Below are positions 28,401-36,929 of a stretch of 64,000 nucleotides of DNA, piece by piece. Origin of the DNA: JAJDUF01 sp965238265 (GTDB lineage: Bacteria; Chloroflexota; UBA11872; UBA12225; JAJDUF01); contig OZ250185.1 of assembly GCA_965238265.1 (NCBI GenBank), positions 186,001-250,000 of the forward strand. Reading direction: 5' to 3'. Made by a program: the position numbers and the translations under genes. Below the pieces are notes generated by a model that had not been told where the DNA came from, ran no database searches, and saw only the letters and a program-made list of their open reading frames with translations. How positions within the stretch are numbered: position 1 is the first letter of the stretch; each line of letters starts with the position of its first letter.

Positions 28401-28522
28401 CCGGCGCCATAGCTGGCCGGCCGCTCATGCACCGCGCCAGACGGCGATGGATCGCAGGGGTACCCCGTCATCGCGGAGCAGATGAGCCGTTCAAGTCCCT
28501 CTTCGCTGGTGTCGGTAGTCAC
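25499..28522 (-). CDS. hsdR: type I restriction endonuclease subunit R
   Basis: 1007 aa motor and nuclease subunit that translocates and cuts DNA when its complex meets unmodified sites. The N-terminal PD-(D/E)XK nuclease shows Asp157 and Glu171-Leu-Lys173 (ATFELKNS). The helicase motor has Walker A SAGSGKS at about 320-326, DEAH at about 425-428, and the later RLNRAHP motif. Its ATG overlaps the STAND gene stop (ATGA), so both are translated from one mRNA. The gene is less extreme in GC than the flanking mobile module. It is the last gene of the leftward operon. Confidence 0.92.
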   Translation of the reverse strand: MTTDTSEEGLERLICSAMTGYPCDPSPSGAVHERPASYGAGWLCGSPHDYDREFCVDLAQLAAFLRTTQPQAAAALALDEDGPTRRRFLARLQGQIAQRGTIAVLRQGLRHGPHALDLFYGTPSPENERARGLYEQNRFSVTRQLRYSHDNSQLALDLCLFINGLPVATFELKNSLTKQTVEDAVEQYKRDRNPRERLFEFGRCLVHFAVDDHEVRFCTHLQGKASWFLPFNRGWDDGAGNPPNPNGLKTDYLWKRVLTRDGLTDIIENYAQIVESRDTKTHRKKRAQIWPRFHQLEVVRKLLADVSATGVGQRYLIQHSAGSGKSNSIAWLAHQLVGLEAAGRRIFDSIIVVTDRRILDQQIRDTIKQFEQVASVVDHAERSGDLRRFLEVGKQIIISTVQKFPFILDEIGNEQRGRRFAIIIDEAHSSQGGRTTAAISGVLGEAGAEAEDETAEDTINRHMESRQLLPNASYFAFTATPKNKTLEIFGVPEPQPDGKVQHRPFHSYTMKQAIQEGFIVDMLEHYTPVDSYYRLVKTVAGDPEFDTKRARKKLRRYVENHEHAIRLKAEIMVDHFHEQVLALQKIGGQARAMVVTDGIGRAIRYYDAISTYLRKCRSPYQAIVAFSGEHEYGGVPVTEASLNGFSSNRIADKIQQDPYRFLVCADKFQTGYDEPLLHTMYVDKVLAGVKAVQTLSRLNRAHPKKHDAFVLDFVNDTGTIQQAFVSYYRTTILADETDPDKLHDLKATLDSHQVYSQEQVDKLVERYLAGTDRDRLDPILDACVAVYREQLDEDGQVEFKGQAKAFLRTYGFLAAILPYTNAEWEQLSIFLSFLVPKLPAPIEEDLSKGILETIDMDSYRVEKQAAQVVQLPDEDAEIEPVPTVEGGHKAEPELDRLSIIIRGFNSRFGNIEWNDEDKIRQVISEELPAKVLADKAYQNAAVNSDRQNARIEHDKALQRAMTELLSDHTELFKQFSDNESFRQWLSEMSFAATYERAVEDLRDLTAG

Positions 28523-31500
28523 GTTACGTCCTGTCCTTTGAGTGAGTGGTGAATGAAACCCGCGGGGCCTCGGTCCGTGTATTCATACGCACCCGATAGT
28601 GTCATAGCCCCGTGGTGTTCCCTGCGGCCTGCTCCCTGCAGCACCAGCCTTTCTCCTATGATGATCCAACAGAGTGCCAATCCTTCATCTTGCAAGTACT
28701 GTCTGAGGACATCCTCACGGACGAGCAAGGCGCTAGGACCGGCTTCATGTGCAGTTGGGTCAAAGGAAGCCATCTTGCCGTCGCTATCAACATAGTCAGC
28801 GCCAACTCCTGACCACTTCAAGCCAAGTCCTTCAGTGAAATGCCGGGAAGGTACCCGCAGAGTAAAGGAATCATCTACAGAACAGTCGAAAGTGCCTGAC
28901 TCTGTAAAGTAATGGAGTGCGGTGGCTTGTATCTCCACAGGGCAGCCTTGCTCTGGCTTCGTCCAACCGTCAGTCCCATCGTAGGACTGAATGATGTCTC
29001 GAAATGCCGGAGACCACATCAGTTCGCCCAGGAAAAGTCTATGCATCTCGGCGGGTTCAGGCATCCACCGCCCCCAAAAGTCTACAGTCTTCGCCCATCG
29101 CATGAAAGCGTCACAATCTTCCGCACGAACAAAGTAGGCCGTGCAGCTGATATAGCATTCACGCCGGTCAACATCGGAGGGATTAACATCAGCGGGATGA
29201 CCTTCCTTCCAGAGAAAGGATCCGTCCAAGTTCAACCATCGTGTTCCATAATCGGGATGTTCAACACTAAGGAAATCAGCTATACAAGGAATGTTGTCGT
29301 CCCGCCGAATCCAGTTTTCGTGGCTCAAGTCTTCATACCATGACTCGCATCGCCAACGGGCCCACCACGAAGGCACGTGGCTTCCCCAGGATGTGCCACC
29401 AGGTATAGCCCGGAGGGTGCAGGAAGGGTCTAAGTCTCGCAATGTTTCCTGCCACGGACCCTGATACGATTGATCTGCCTCGTGTTCGCTGCCCCATTCT
29501 ACGTACTGATGGTGGTCAGCGATACTAGCCAGGATCTCGTGATATGCGATCCACTGGTATTTTTTGCCAATCCGCTCAACTTTCGACGCTTCGCGTGCAT
29601 TGTTACGATTGACAAACTGGTCAAACTCAGCAAATCGTTCTGTAGTCCAGCCTAAGTCGAATACCCGCCACAGCACGTATCGCTTGATTAGCTCCGAGTC
29701 GAAGCGAGGAGCGGATACCACACGATTCTCAGACTCTTGTTGGAGAATTTCATCAAACTCCACCAACTTCTCCGGCCTCAATACATCTCGTAGCCTATCG
29801 AGAGCGCTCTTACATCGTTCCTCCGCCAATGCTACCGCAGAGTCGGGAACAGACGGTCCAACTTCTATAAACGCCTCTTGGTCACCAACGCTATCAGAGA
29901 GTAGGTCAGGAATGAGAATCCGAACAGGAATCTCCTTCTCAGCTCTCCTGTATTCTTCCCAAGCTGAACATTCCTCCGCATTAAACGTGGTTTCTAGCGC
30001 CCTCAACCGGGAACGGGGCGACTGCCACTGCTCCTCGTCGAGACGCAAAGTCAGCCATGGACCGCGTTCGCCAATCACGTAGCGTCCGAAGTCGCCGACC
30101 ATCACTGAACCGACAATCAAATTCCTGGCCTTGTTCCCCACGTCGTCCCGAGTTCGCACGAGAGTCTCGGTCTCATGCTCATCCGGTATTTCTAGACGTG
30201 TGGTGTTGTATGGCGGCCTTATCAGATGGTCGTCAATATCCAGGCTCGCATTGAGGTAGATCGCTCGTTCAACGACCCCGCGCGCGTAATCGCGGAGCAG
30301 GATATGGATTGGTGGATCACCACCAGCAAATACCTGCTCGTATACACGCGAAGCCAGACTCCCCACTTCGGCAGGTTCAGTGCTGCGCATCGCAACCCCA
30401 TAGGCCACCGCATACACTCGCTCCGCGACATATGGGTCGTCAACATCGGCGAAGCCGTCAACCAGCCGCGCGGCCGCCTCAAGCCGTCCGGTTAGTAGCG
30501 AAACAAGAGCTTTAGTAACACGATCCCTGAGGAAGCGGTCAGATGTCGAAAGCATCCAGGCAAGAACGACCGCGCATAGGTCGACCGTACTATCGTCAAG
30601 TTCGTTTTCTTGCGATACACGGGACGCCCAATCAACGTAGCGATCAACGGTGCCCCGCTCCCCCCGAGTCCAATGCAGAAAAGTGCTCCACCAGGCATCG
30701 CGCTCAGGCATTGTGTCTTGTCGAAGCCTGTCGTCCAAGAAATGCGCGTTCAGCGGGTGCCCCTCGACCGTTGCAACCGTCAGCAATGCCTCCAAGGTGG
30801 ATCGACCGTCATGCTCACCATTGATGAGGTTGTCTAGCATTTGTCGCGTTTCGCTCGAAACCGCGTCGCTGCTCCTCCAAATGACGCTTTCTAGGAAAAA
30901 TCCCTCCCAATACCATTGCTCAGACAACGCAGGGGCAAGCGCAGCCAGTTCCTGCCCAAACTTTTCTGGAACTTGAATGAAAAAGGCCTCAATGAGGCCG
31001 GGCGAGACATACCTAGACCGTTGGCATAGGAATGCCAGGGGGCCTCCCTCCTCGAATGCCGCCGCCGGCTTGGTGACATCAAGATGAGTGCTCAGGAGGG
31101 CGTCCGCGATGATATGGTCTGTGAAGCGGTCATAGGTTATGCGGACGATCTCGGAATCGGTTTCCTCTTCACGCGAACTCATTTCTTGAGTGAGTACTCC
31201 TTCGACGATCAGCCCGCGATACAGAGAACGCTCGAAATCCCTGCCCGGCAACAGTTGGTTCACGATGTTCTCTGCCTTCTTCCGATTAAGCCATCGTGTG
31301 TCGGCTGCAATCAGTTGGTGGGCAAGCTTATCCAGCGCCTCGCGGACGAGCTGATCGCTTGGGTTGAATCCAAGTGAATGTGCCAGGACATTGTTGACCG
31401 CCCGAAAGTAAAGGTGGAATACTGCTGTGATGCCGTGAAAGCCCCGAGGAATTCCTTGTTTGCCGCTGCCTTGCAGTCCAGCACACAGAGTCTTCAGGAA

Positions 31501-33066
31501 AAGCGGATTGCTGAACTCCGGCTGCAAGATTGGCGTCGACGGAAATTCAAGACCGTAATACTCGAAGAACGTGTGAGTGGCATCGTATTCACGGTCGTCA
31601 AAGCCGTCGTGTGTAACGACGACCGCCTGCTCCGGGACCCCTGCAGGCCAAATGACCTCCTCATACTGAGATCGCACTGCAAGGAGCACGCCTATCCATG
31701 GCGACTTGTGAAGAGTGCTCAGGAACGCGGCAAGGTGCGCCCGCCAGATCACAGGACCTTGCCCCTCGTTGAGGGCATCTACGATCACCAGAGCCCGGCA
31801 GTCGGCCGCCTGTGCCGCGGCTTCTAGCGCACCAACAAACTCTTCCGCGCTCAATCTGGGCAAGTCCAGGTGTTGGAGGGCTTGGGTCCATGGCGCATCA
31901 TCGGCTACAAAGCGCTGACCCATCAGAAGCACCGTCGGCTTTCCCGAGGCGATGCGTCTTCGAGCGAAGTCGCACAGCAGATGCGTCTTCCCCGTGCCGG
32001 CTGCACCGTTGAGCACCATCAGCTGACCGCTCGCGACCTTATTCGCGCGTTGAAGCGATGACAGCGCTCTGTCAAGTTCGATCTGAAGCTGGCGGATGTA
32101 GTACCCCCGTTCTCGGACAGAGCTTTGACCGGGCCTTGACGTAACGTGATCTTCCTGGCGCTGCGGCCTGTGCTCTTGTTCCTGTTCCCGAAACAAGTCG
32201 GCGATTCTGTCCGCTTCTTTCTTGGCCGCCTCCACCTTTCCTGATATGTCAGAGAAAGGCAGCTGGCCGATGGGCTGAGGTTCTATCTTCGCAAACATCG
32301 CTATGAGTTGATTTACCAGGCCCAAAAGGCGTTCAATCGAAGCCGTCGGGTCAGATCTCTCTTCGGACCTGCTCGTACCGCCCAAGTTCTGATACGCCCT
32401 CCGAATCCCTCTTGCGAGAGATTTGACCTCATTGAAGACCGATTCGGAGCGCCCAAACCGCTCTAGGTCGCGGGCAATGGGCAGGGCGACGTGAATTTCC
32501 GGCGAATAGCGAGGACCGGCGCTGCTCACCGCTTCGTCGAGGCGTGCCTCGAACCATGGCTCGTCAAAGCCTGATTGACCAAACCAGAAGTACCTGCGCC
32601 CAGCGTGCTCACTCCGTGAAAGGCGCTCGATGAGTTCTGAACTACCCCACCAGTCGTACTTGACACTCACGTTGCGGCCTTGTGCCCACCTGCTCCATTT
32701 CTCAACGTGCTCATTCCAGCGTTGCAGAGTTGATTTCTGCCCGCTCGTGCGAGCGTCAGGACGGTCAAGCGGAATACAAACGAAATAGCGAGTGAGCGCA
32801 GGGTGCTTTTCAAGAGCCGTCTTTACCGACCTGTCGAGTTGCTGCCACTGGGGCTTCTCCATGGTGTGGAGGTACTTGGCTTGCCAACCCCACTCGCTAC
32901 CGCTGGGCAGGATGCAGAAACACTCGACGCCGGCGTCAGGTGAACCCTTACGGATAAAGTTCGCCGTAGCCGGACTCTTGGCGCGCGCCAACTGAGCACA
33001 CAACTCCTCAAAGCCCGTGGCTTGCGAGCCGTTCAGGCAACGAATGTCATGCCAATTGAGTGCCAT
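28519..33066 (-). CDS. Avs-like STAND NTPase with N-terminal nuclease-like region
   Basis: 1515 aa, intact. Residues 1-150 look like a restriction-type nuclease of the Cap4/Mrr kind: Asp44, Glu48 and Gln62-Ala-Lys64. A STAND/P-loop ATPase follows, with Walker A NGAAGTGKTH (353-362) and Walker B ALVIVDALNEG (from 425). The remaining 900 residues are long, mostly helical, and probably form the sensor. This layout matches Avs-type antiphage proteins that recognise a viral protein and then degrade DNA. The base composition is visibly richer in A and T than the chromosome. It overlaps hsdS by 20 bp and hsdR by 4 bp, so it is built into the type I restriction operon. Subtype not determined. Confidence 0.8.
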   Translation of the reverse strand: MALNWHDIRCLNGSQATGFEELCAQLARAKSPATANFIRKGSPDAGVECFCILPSGSEWGWQAKYLHTMEKPQWQQLDRSVKTALEKHPALTRYFVCIPLDRPDARTSGQKSTLQRWNEHVEKWSRWAQGRNVSVKYDWWGSSELIERLSRSEHAGRRYFWFGQSGFDEPWFEARLDEAVSSAGPRYSPEIHVALPIARDLERFGRSESVFNEVKSLARGIRRAYQNLGGTSRSEERSDPTASIERLLGLVNQLIAMFAKIEPQPIGQLPFSDISGKVEAAKKEADRIADLFREQEQEHRPQRQEDHVTSRPGQSSVRERGYYIRQLQIELDRALSSLQRANKVASGQLMVLNGAAGTGKTHLLCDFARRRIASGKPTVLLMGQRFVADDAPWTQALQHLDLPRLSAEEFVGALEAAAQAADCRALVIVDALNEGQGPVIWRAHLAAFLSTLHKSPWIGVLLAVRSQYEEVIWPAGVPEQAVVVTHDGFDDREYDATHTFFEYYGLEFPSTPILQPEFSNPLFLKTLCAGLQGSGKQGIPRGFHGITAVFHLYFRAVNNVLAHSLGFNPSDQLVREALDKLAHQLIAADTRWLNRKKAENIVNQLLPGRDFERSLYRGLIVEGVLTQEMSSREEETDSEIVRITYDRFTDHIIADALLSTHLDVTKPAAAFEEGGPLAFLCQRSRYVSPGLIEAFFIQVPEKFGQELAALAPALSEQWYWEGFFLESVIWRSSDAVSSETRQMLDNLINGEHDGRSTLEALLTVATVEGHPLNAHFLDDRLRQDTMPERDAWWSTFLHWTRGERGTVDRYVDWASRVSQENELDDSTVDLCAVVLAWMLSTSDRFLRDRVTKALVSLLTGRLEAAARLVDGFADVDDPYVAERVYAVAYGVAMRSTEPAEVGSLASRVYEQVFAGGDPPIHILLRDYARGVVERAIYLNASLDIDDHLIRPPYNTTRLEIPDEHETETLVRTRDDVGNKARNLIVGSVMVGDFGRYVIGERGPWLTLRLDEEQWQSPRSRLRALETTFNAEECSAWEEYRRAEKEIPVRILIPDLLSDSVGDQEAFIEVGPSVPDSAVALAEERCKSALDRLRDVLRPEKLVEFDEILQQESENRVVSAPRFDSELIKRYVLWRVFDLGWTTERFAEFDQFVNRNNAREASKVERIGKKYQWIAYHEILASIADHHQYVEWGSEHEADQSYQGPWQETLRDLDPSCTLRAIPGGTSWGSHVPSWWARWRCESWYEDLSHENWIRRDDNIPCIADFLSVEHPDYGTRWLNLDGSFLWKEGHPADVNPSDVDRRECYISCTAYFVRAEDCDAFMRWAKTVDFWGRWMPEPAEMHRLFLGELMWSPAFRDIIQSYDGTDGWTKPEQGCPVEIQATALHYFTESGTFDCSVDDSFTLRVPSRHFTEGLGLKWSGVGADYVDSDGKMASFDPTAHEAGPSALLVREDVLRQYLQDEGLALCWIIIGERLVLQGAGRREHHGAMTLSGAYEYTDRGPAGFIHHSLKGQDVT

Positions 33067-34426
33067 CTTCTACAGGCTCCGATACCTCTGGCAGCCGCGC
33101 CGCTGCCGCGCGCACATCCAGTTTGCCCGTCACCACGTCGGCGATCAACCGCGTGCGATATTCCCGCAGCAACTCGATCTGGCGGCGGGCGCGGCTGATG
33201 GCGGTACCGATGTTGGTGGTCTCCACTTCCATGTGGCTCGCAATGCTTGTCTGCTCTTGCTTGGGAGGTACGGGTACATGGAGATTCAAGACTCGCTCGA
33301 CAGCCAACCCGGGCTGGGCGGCGGAGATAGAATACTGGTTCAGGTTCATCGCCTCCAGGACAGCGCCGAACCACTCAAGGGCATGGCCGTGACGAAGCGT
33401 TGCAACCACGGCGTGCTCCGAAGCCCAGAATCTACCGCGAGCAATGTGAACGTTCCCGCATAGTGCGCCCTGTCTGCCAATCAACGCGAAGTTGCCATCG
33501 TGAGTGTAGTCCGATGTATAACCTCTCAGTCCGTTGCCACCATAGACGGGGTACTCGCCCGCAGCTTCAATGGACGCGGCTGTGATGCCATCTCCACTTC
33601 TCATGCTGCATAGTGTCTTCAGCCGCCGCACCTCCCAATGCACCGGCACGTCGCCGAGCCACTGCATGCTGGAGGGCTTGAGTCGGACGTTGGGGGCGAG
33701 GCCGCGGGTGACGGCGTGATTGATGATGGCCTGCTTCTGCTCATCCAGCAGGGCGATGAGCCGCTCCTTGCCGCTGATGTAGCGGCGGATGCGGTCGGCG
33801 GCGTGGTCGAGGTAGCGGACGACGACAGTCTGCTCGGCGAGGGGTGGAAGAGCTATCCACAGATGCTTAAGCTCGTCGCCGTATATGTGCATTATGGTGA
33901 CGCCGCGTCCCATGCATGACTTTTGATACTGGGACTGAGGGCAGTCGATGGCGTAGCCGGAGAATCTAGCATCCATCTCTATATCAGGTCGGAACAGGAT
34001 TACATCGCCACCGGAGCAAGCCGGTAGTCTCATCAGGTTGACGGCTGACTTGCCTATCTCCTCAATGGTTTCACCTGAACCAGCGAAAAGAACGTCTCCA
34101 TACCGTATTGGTGTGTATCGCGTTGCCTTTGTCTCAGTCACAAAGCTACGGGTAGATTGAATGTGATACTTGTGTGAAGTGTATAAGTCTCCGTACCGAA
34201 CGCACGGAACACCTTCGAGCACCTCGTCTTCCTTTGTTCCTCCAATGCCTTTAGAGAATTTCCCAATGCGCCCAAGTTGCACCAAATCCCAATGCGACGG
34301 CACGCCGCCTAGCCATGGGACAGATGAATTGATTGAGATTTCAGCATTGGCCCAACTAGGGCCCAACTTCACCCTCTCCAACCGGAACTTCGTGAACAGT
34401 TCGCTGATCTTGATCTCTTGAGTCAT
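33047..34426 (-). CDS. hsdS: type I restriction specificity subunit S
   Basis: 459 aa. Two target recognition domains are seen, each beginning with a WLGDVP/WLGGVPSHW-type motif and ending in a coiled coil with LLDEQKQAIINHAVTRGL and LLREYRTRLIADVVTGKLDVR. These are hallmark features of HsdS, which chooses the bipartite DNA target for both modification and restriction. Start at ATG 34426 overlaps the hsdM stop by four bases. The two TRDs differ from one another, so an asymmetric bipartite site is expected. Confidence 0.92.
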   Translation of the reverse strand: MTQEIKISELFTKFRLERVKLGPSWANAEISINSSVPWLGGVPSHWDLVQLGRIGKFSKGIGGTKEDEVLEGVPCVRYGDLYTSHKYHIQSTRSFVTETKATRYTPIRYGDVLFAGSGETIEEIGKSAVNLMRLPACSGGDVILFRPDIEMDARFSGYAIDCPQSQYQKSCMGRGVTIMHIYGDELKHLWIALPPLAEQTVVVRYLDHAADRIRRYISGKERLIALLDEQKQAIINHAVTRGLAPNVRLKPSSMQWLGDVPVHWEVRRLKTLCSMRSGDGITAASIEAAGEYPVYGGNGLRGYTSDYTHDGNFALIGRQGALCGNVHIARGRFWASEHAVVATLRHGHALEWFGAVLEAMNLNQYSISAAQPGLAVERVLNLHVPVPPKQEQTSIASHMEVETTNIGTAISRARRQIELLREYRTRLIADVVTGKLDVRAAAARLPEVSEPVEDGTQLA

Positions 34427-36375
34427 CTCAAAATCTCTCCTAGCAGCCCCTCCGTTTCCCGCTCCACTGCTAGCATATCAGCCCTGATCTCCTCCAGGGG
34501 GCGCAGGGGCTGCGGCCGGTAGAAGTAGCGGGTGAAGCTGATCTCGTAGCCAATCTTGACGCTCTCCGGCACGTACCAGGCATCGGGGGCGTAGGGCAGC
34601 ACCTCGCGGCGCAGGAAAGCCGCCACGCCGCCGGCTTCCGTGAGCGGCACCTGCTCCGTATCGCGGAGGTCGGGGTCCGGCTCGTACTGCACGACGGCCG
34701 GCCGGCCGTTGATGGTGGCCGGGAACAGGCCGCGTAGCGGGTCTGGCTCGACGCCCCGCCAGAGGACACGCTTGATGACCGACGGGGCGGTTTCCGCGCG
34801 CTCGGCCTTTTGCTTGAGCGCCTTGATCTCCTTCGCCTTGTAGACCCGTTCGGGGTCAATACCCTGGAGCCGCAACGGCCGCTCGACGGTGACCTTCCAG
34901 TAGCCGAAGGCGGCATTGGGGAATATCCTCGACTGCTCGGTCTCCTCGAAGGCGAGGAAGGTGTCACAGATGCGCCGGATGTCTTCGTTCGACAGCTCGC
35001 AGTTCTTGGCACCGAGGTTCTTGCGTAACGGCTGGGACCACTGCGTCGCGTCAATGAGCTGTACTTTGCCCTGACGGTGCGCCGGCTTGCGGTTGCTCAA
35101 CACCCAGATATAGGTGGCGATGCCGGTGTTGTAGAACATGTTGAGCGGGAGGGCAACGATAGCCTCGAGCCAGTCGTTCTCGATGATCCAGCGCCGGATG
35201 TTGCTCTCGCCCTGTCCGGCGTCGCCGGTGAAGAGCGAGCTGCCGTTGTGTACCTCGGCGATACGGCTGCCGAGCGGCGTGTCTTGCTTCATCTTGCTCA
35301 ACATATTGGCGAGGAACAGTAGCTGGCCGTCGCTGGACCGGGTGACGAGGCTGTAATCGGGGTCGCCGCCGTGCTCGATGAGGAAGCGGTGGTCGCGCAA
35401 CTCCCTCTTCCCACCCATACGTTCGAGATCGGTCTTCCAGGACTTGCCGTAGGGCGGATTCGAGAGCATGAAGTCGAACTCTTGGGCGGAGAAGGCATCG
35501 TCGGAGAGGGTGGAGCCGTACTTGACATTGTTCGCTTCGTCTCCTTCTCCCTTGAGAATGAGATCGGCCTTGCAGATAGCATAGGTCTCCGGGTTCACCT
35601 CCTGGCCGTACAGGTGAACCGACACTTCCTTATCCTGTTCGCCGGCCAGTTGCATCAGCGTCTCTTCGGCGACCGTCAGCATTCCGCCGGTGCCGCACGC
35701 GCCGTCATAGACCAGGTAGGTGCCCGACTGCACATGATCGGCCACCGGCTCGAAGACGAGGTGGGCCATCAGCCGGACCACGTCGCGCGGTGTGAAGTGC
35801 TCGCCAGCCTCCTCGTTGTTCTCCTCGTTGAAACGGCGAATCAACTCCTCGAAGACGGTGCCCATGCCATGGTTGTCGAGGCCCGGCAGCCGGACCGCGC
35901 CATCGCCGCCCAACACGGGCCGGGGGCTGAGATTGATGGAGCGATCCAGGAATTTCTCGATCAGGAAGCCCAAGGCATCGGCCTCGATCAGCGTCGTAAT
36001 CTGGTTGCGAAACTTGAACTTCTCTAGGACTTCCTGCACGTTTGGTGAGAAGCCGTCGAGGTACGCCTCGAAATCGGCCCGCAACTTCTGCAGCGTGTTT
36101 CTGGACCGCAGGTCGCGGAGGCGGAAGGGCGACGCATTGTAGAAGGCCTCGCCGGACGCCTGACAGAGGGCAGCATCCTGGTTAGTGATACCAGCCCGGT
36201 CTAGTTGGGCCTTCATCCTGAGAACCGCGTCCTTCGTCGGCTCCAGGACGGCATCCAAGCGCCGGATGACGGTCATGGGCAGGATGACGTCGCGGTACTT
36301 ACCCCGCACATAGACGTCGCGCAGCACGTCGTCAGCGATACCCCAGATAAAGCTGCTGATGTTGAGGCTACTCAA
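34423..36375 (-). CDS. hsdM: type I DNA methyltransferase subunit M
   Basis: About 650 aa N6-adenine methyltransferase. The N-terminal HsdM domain (NISSFIWGIADDVLRD), the SAM motif VYDGACGTGGML and catalytic motif LSNPPYGKSW are all present. TTG 36375 is preferred: it follows GAGGAGG by seven bases and begins at the usual position of the family; a longer frame opens with TTG 36423, overlapping the PIN gene stop. The gene belongs to one leftward run from the XRE-ImmA gene to hsdR. Confidence 0.92.
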   Translation of the reverse strand: MSSLNISSFIWGIADDVLRDVYVRGKYRDVILPMTVIRRLDAVLEPTKDAVLRMKAQLDRAGITNQDAALCQASGEAFYNASPFRLRDLRSRNTLQKLRADFEAYLDGFSPNVQEVLEKFKFRNQITTLIEADALGFLIEKFLDRSINLSPRPVLGGDGAVRLPGLDNHGMGTVFEELIRRFNEENNEEAGEHFTPRDVVRLMAHLVFEPVADHVQSGTYLVYDGACGTGGMLTVAEETLMQLAGEQDKEVSVHLYGQEVNPETYAICKADLILKGEGDEANNVKYGSTLSDDAFSAQEFDFMLSNPPYGKSWKTDLERMGGKRELRDHRFLIEHGGDPDYSLVTRSSDGQLLFLANMLSKMKQDTPLGSRIAEVHNGSSLFTGDAGQGESNIRRWIIENDWLEAIVALPLNMFYNTGIATYIWVLSNRKPAHRQGKVQLIDATQWSQPLRKNLGAKNCELSNEDIRRICDTFLAFEETEQSRIFPNAAFGYWKVTVERPLRLQGIDPERVYKAKEIKALKQKAERAETAPSVIKRVLWRGVEPDPLRGLFPATINGRPAVVQYEPDPDLRDTEQVPLTEAGGVAAFLRREVLPYAPDAWYVPESVKIGYEISFTRYFYRPQPLRPLEEIRADMLAVERETEGLLGEILR

Positions 36376-36419
36376 GCCCGGTCCTCCTCTTTGCCCACCT
36401 TCATAGTGCAGAGCCCAAC

Positions 36420-36929
36420 TCAACCAGTCAACCGACGGAGCCGCAGGGCCAATTCACGCTTGGGGACGGGACATCTCGGATCGTCCCGCATCGCTTCAAG
36501 CGCCACGATGACCTGAGCCGCCGACAAGATGCCGGCGGTACTTATGTTGTCGATGACCCACAGGATATCGTGATGCGAGATGCCTTCGGATCGAGCAAAG
36601 CGCTGCATGATCCTGTCTTCCGTCAGCAACACCCATCCTTCACGGCGAGCGAGCGCGAGAGCAAAGGCATCTACCAAACTCAGGGCTGGCCGTCTGGACT
36701 GATAGGAGACTGCCACTGCCACTGCCACGGCTTCCGGGTCCAGGGTTTCAACCCGGAGGCCAAAGCCGAGCAGGTCCTGCCGGCTGAACACACCCAGGCC
36801 AATCAGTTCCTCGTTGAACAGCAGGTCCGGCACCGCAAATTGGAACGCTAACTTGAACATCTTGGGCAGCAGTTCGCGCTTGGCGAACTGGATCAAGACG
36901 GAACTGTCGCTGACGAGGACGTTCATCAT
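36420..36929 (-). CDS. PIN-like nuclease domain protein
   Basis: 169 aa. Conserved acidic residues of the PIN fold are visible: Asp8 (LVSDSSVLIQF), Glu in FNEEL, Asp in SLVDAFALALA and Asp in LLTEDRIMQ. PIN proteins are Mg-dependent RNases and frequent toxins. Its ATG directly abuts the stop codon of the XRE-ImmA gene, which makes the latter a candidate antitoxin or regulator. It may act as a toxin guarding the island, or as a further effector. Confidence 0.75.
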   Translation of the reverse strand: MMNVLVSDSSVLIQFAKRELLPKMFKLAFQFAVPDLLFNEELIGLGVFSRQDLLGFGLRVETLDPEAVAVAVAVSYQSRRPALSLVDAFALALARREGWVLLTEDRIMQRFARSEGISHHDILWVIDNISTAGILSAAQVIVALEAMRDDPRCPVPKRELALRLRRLTG

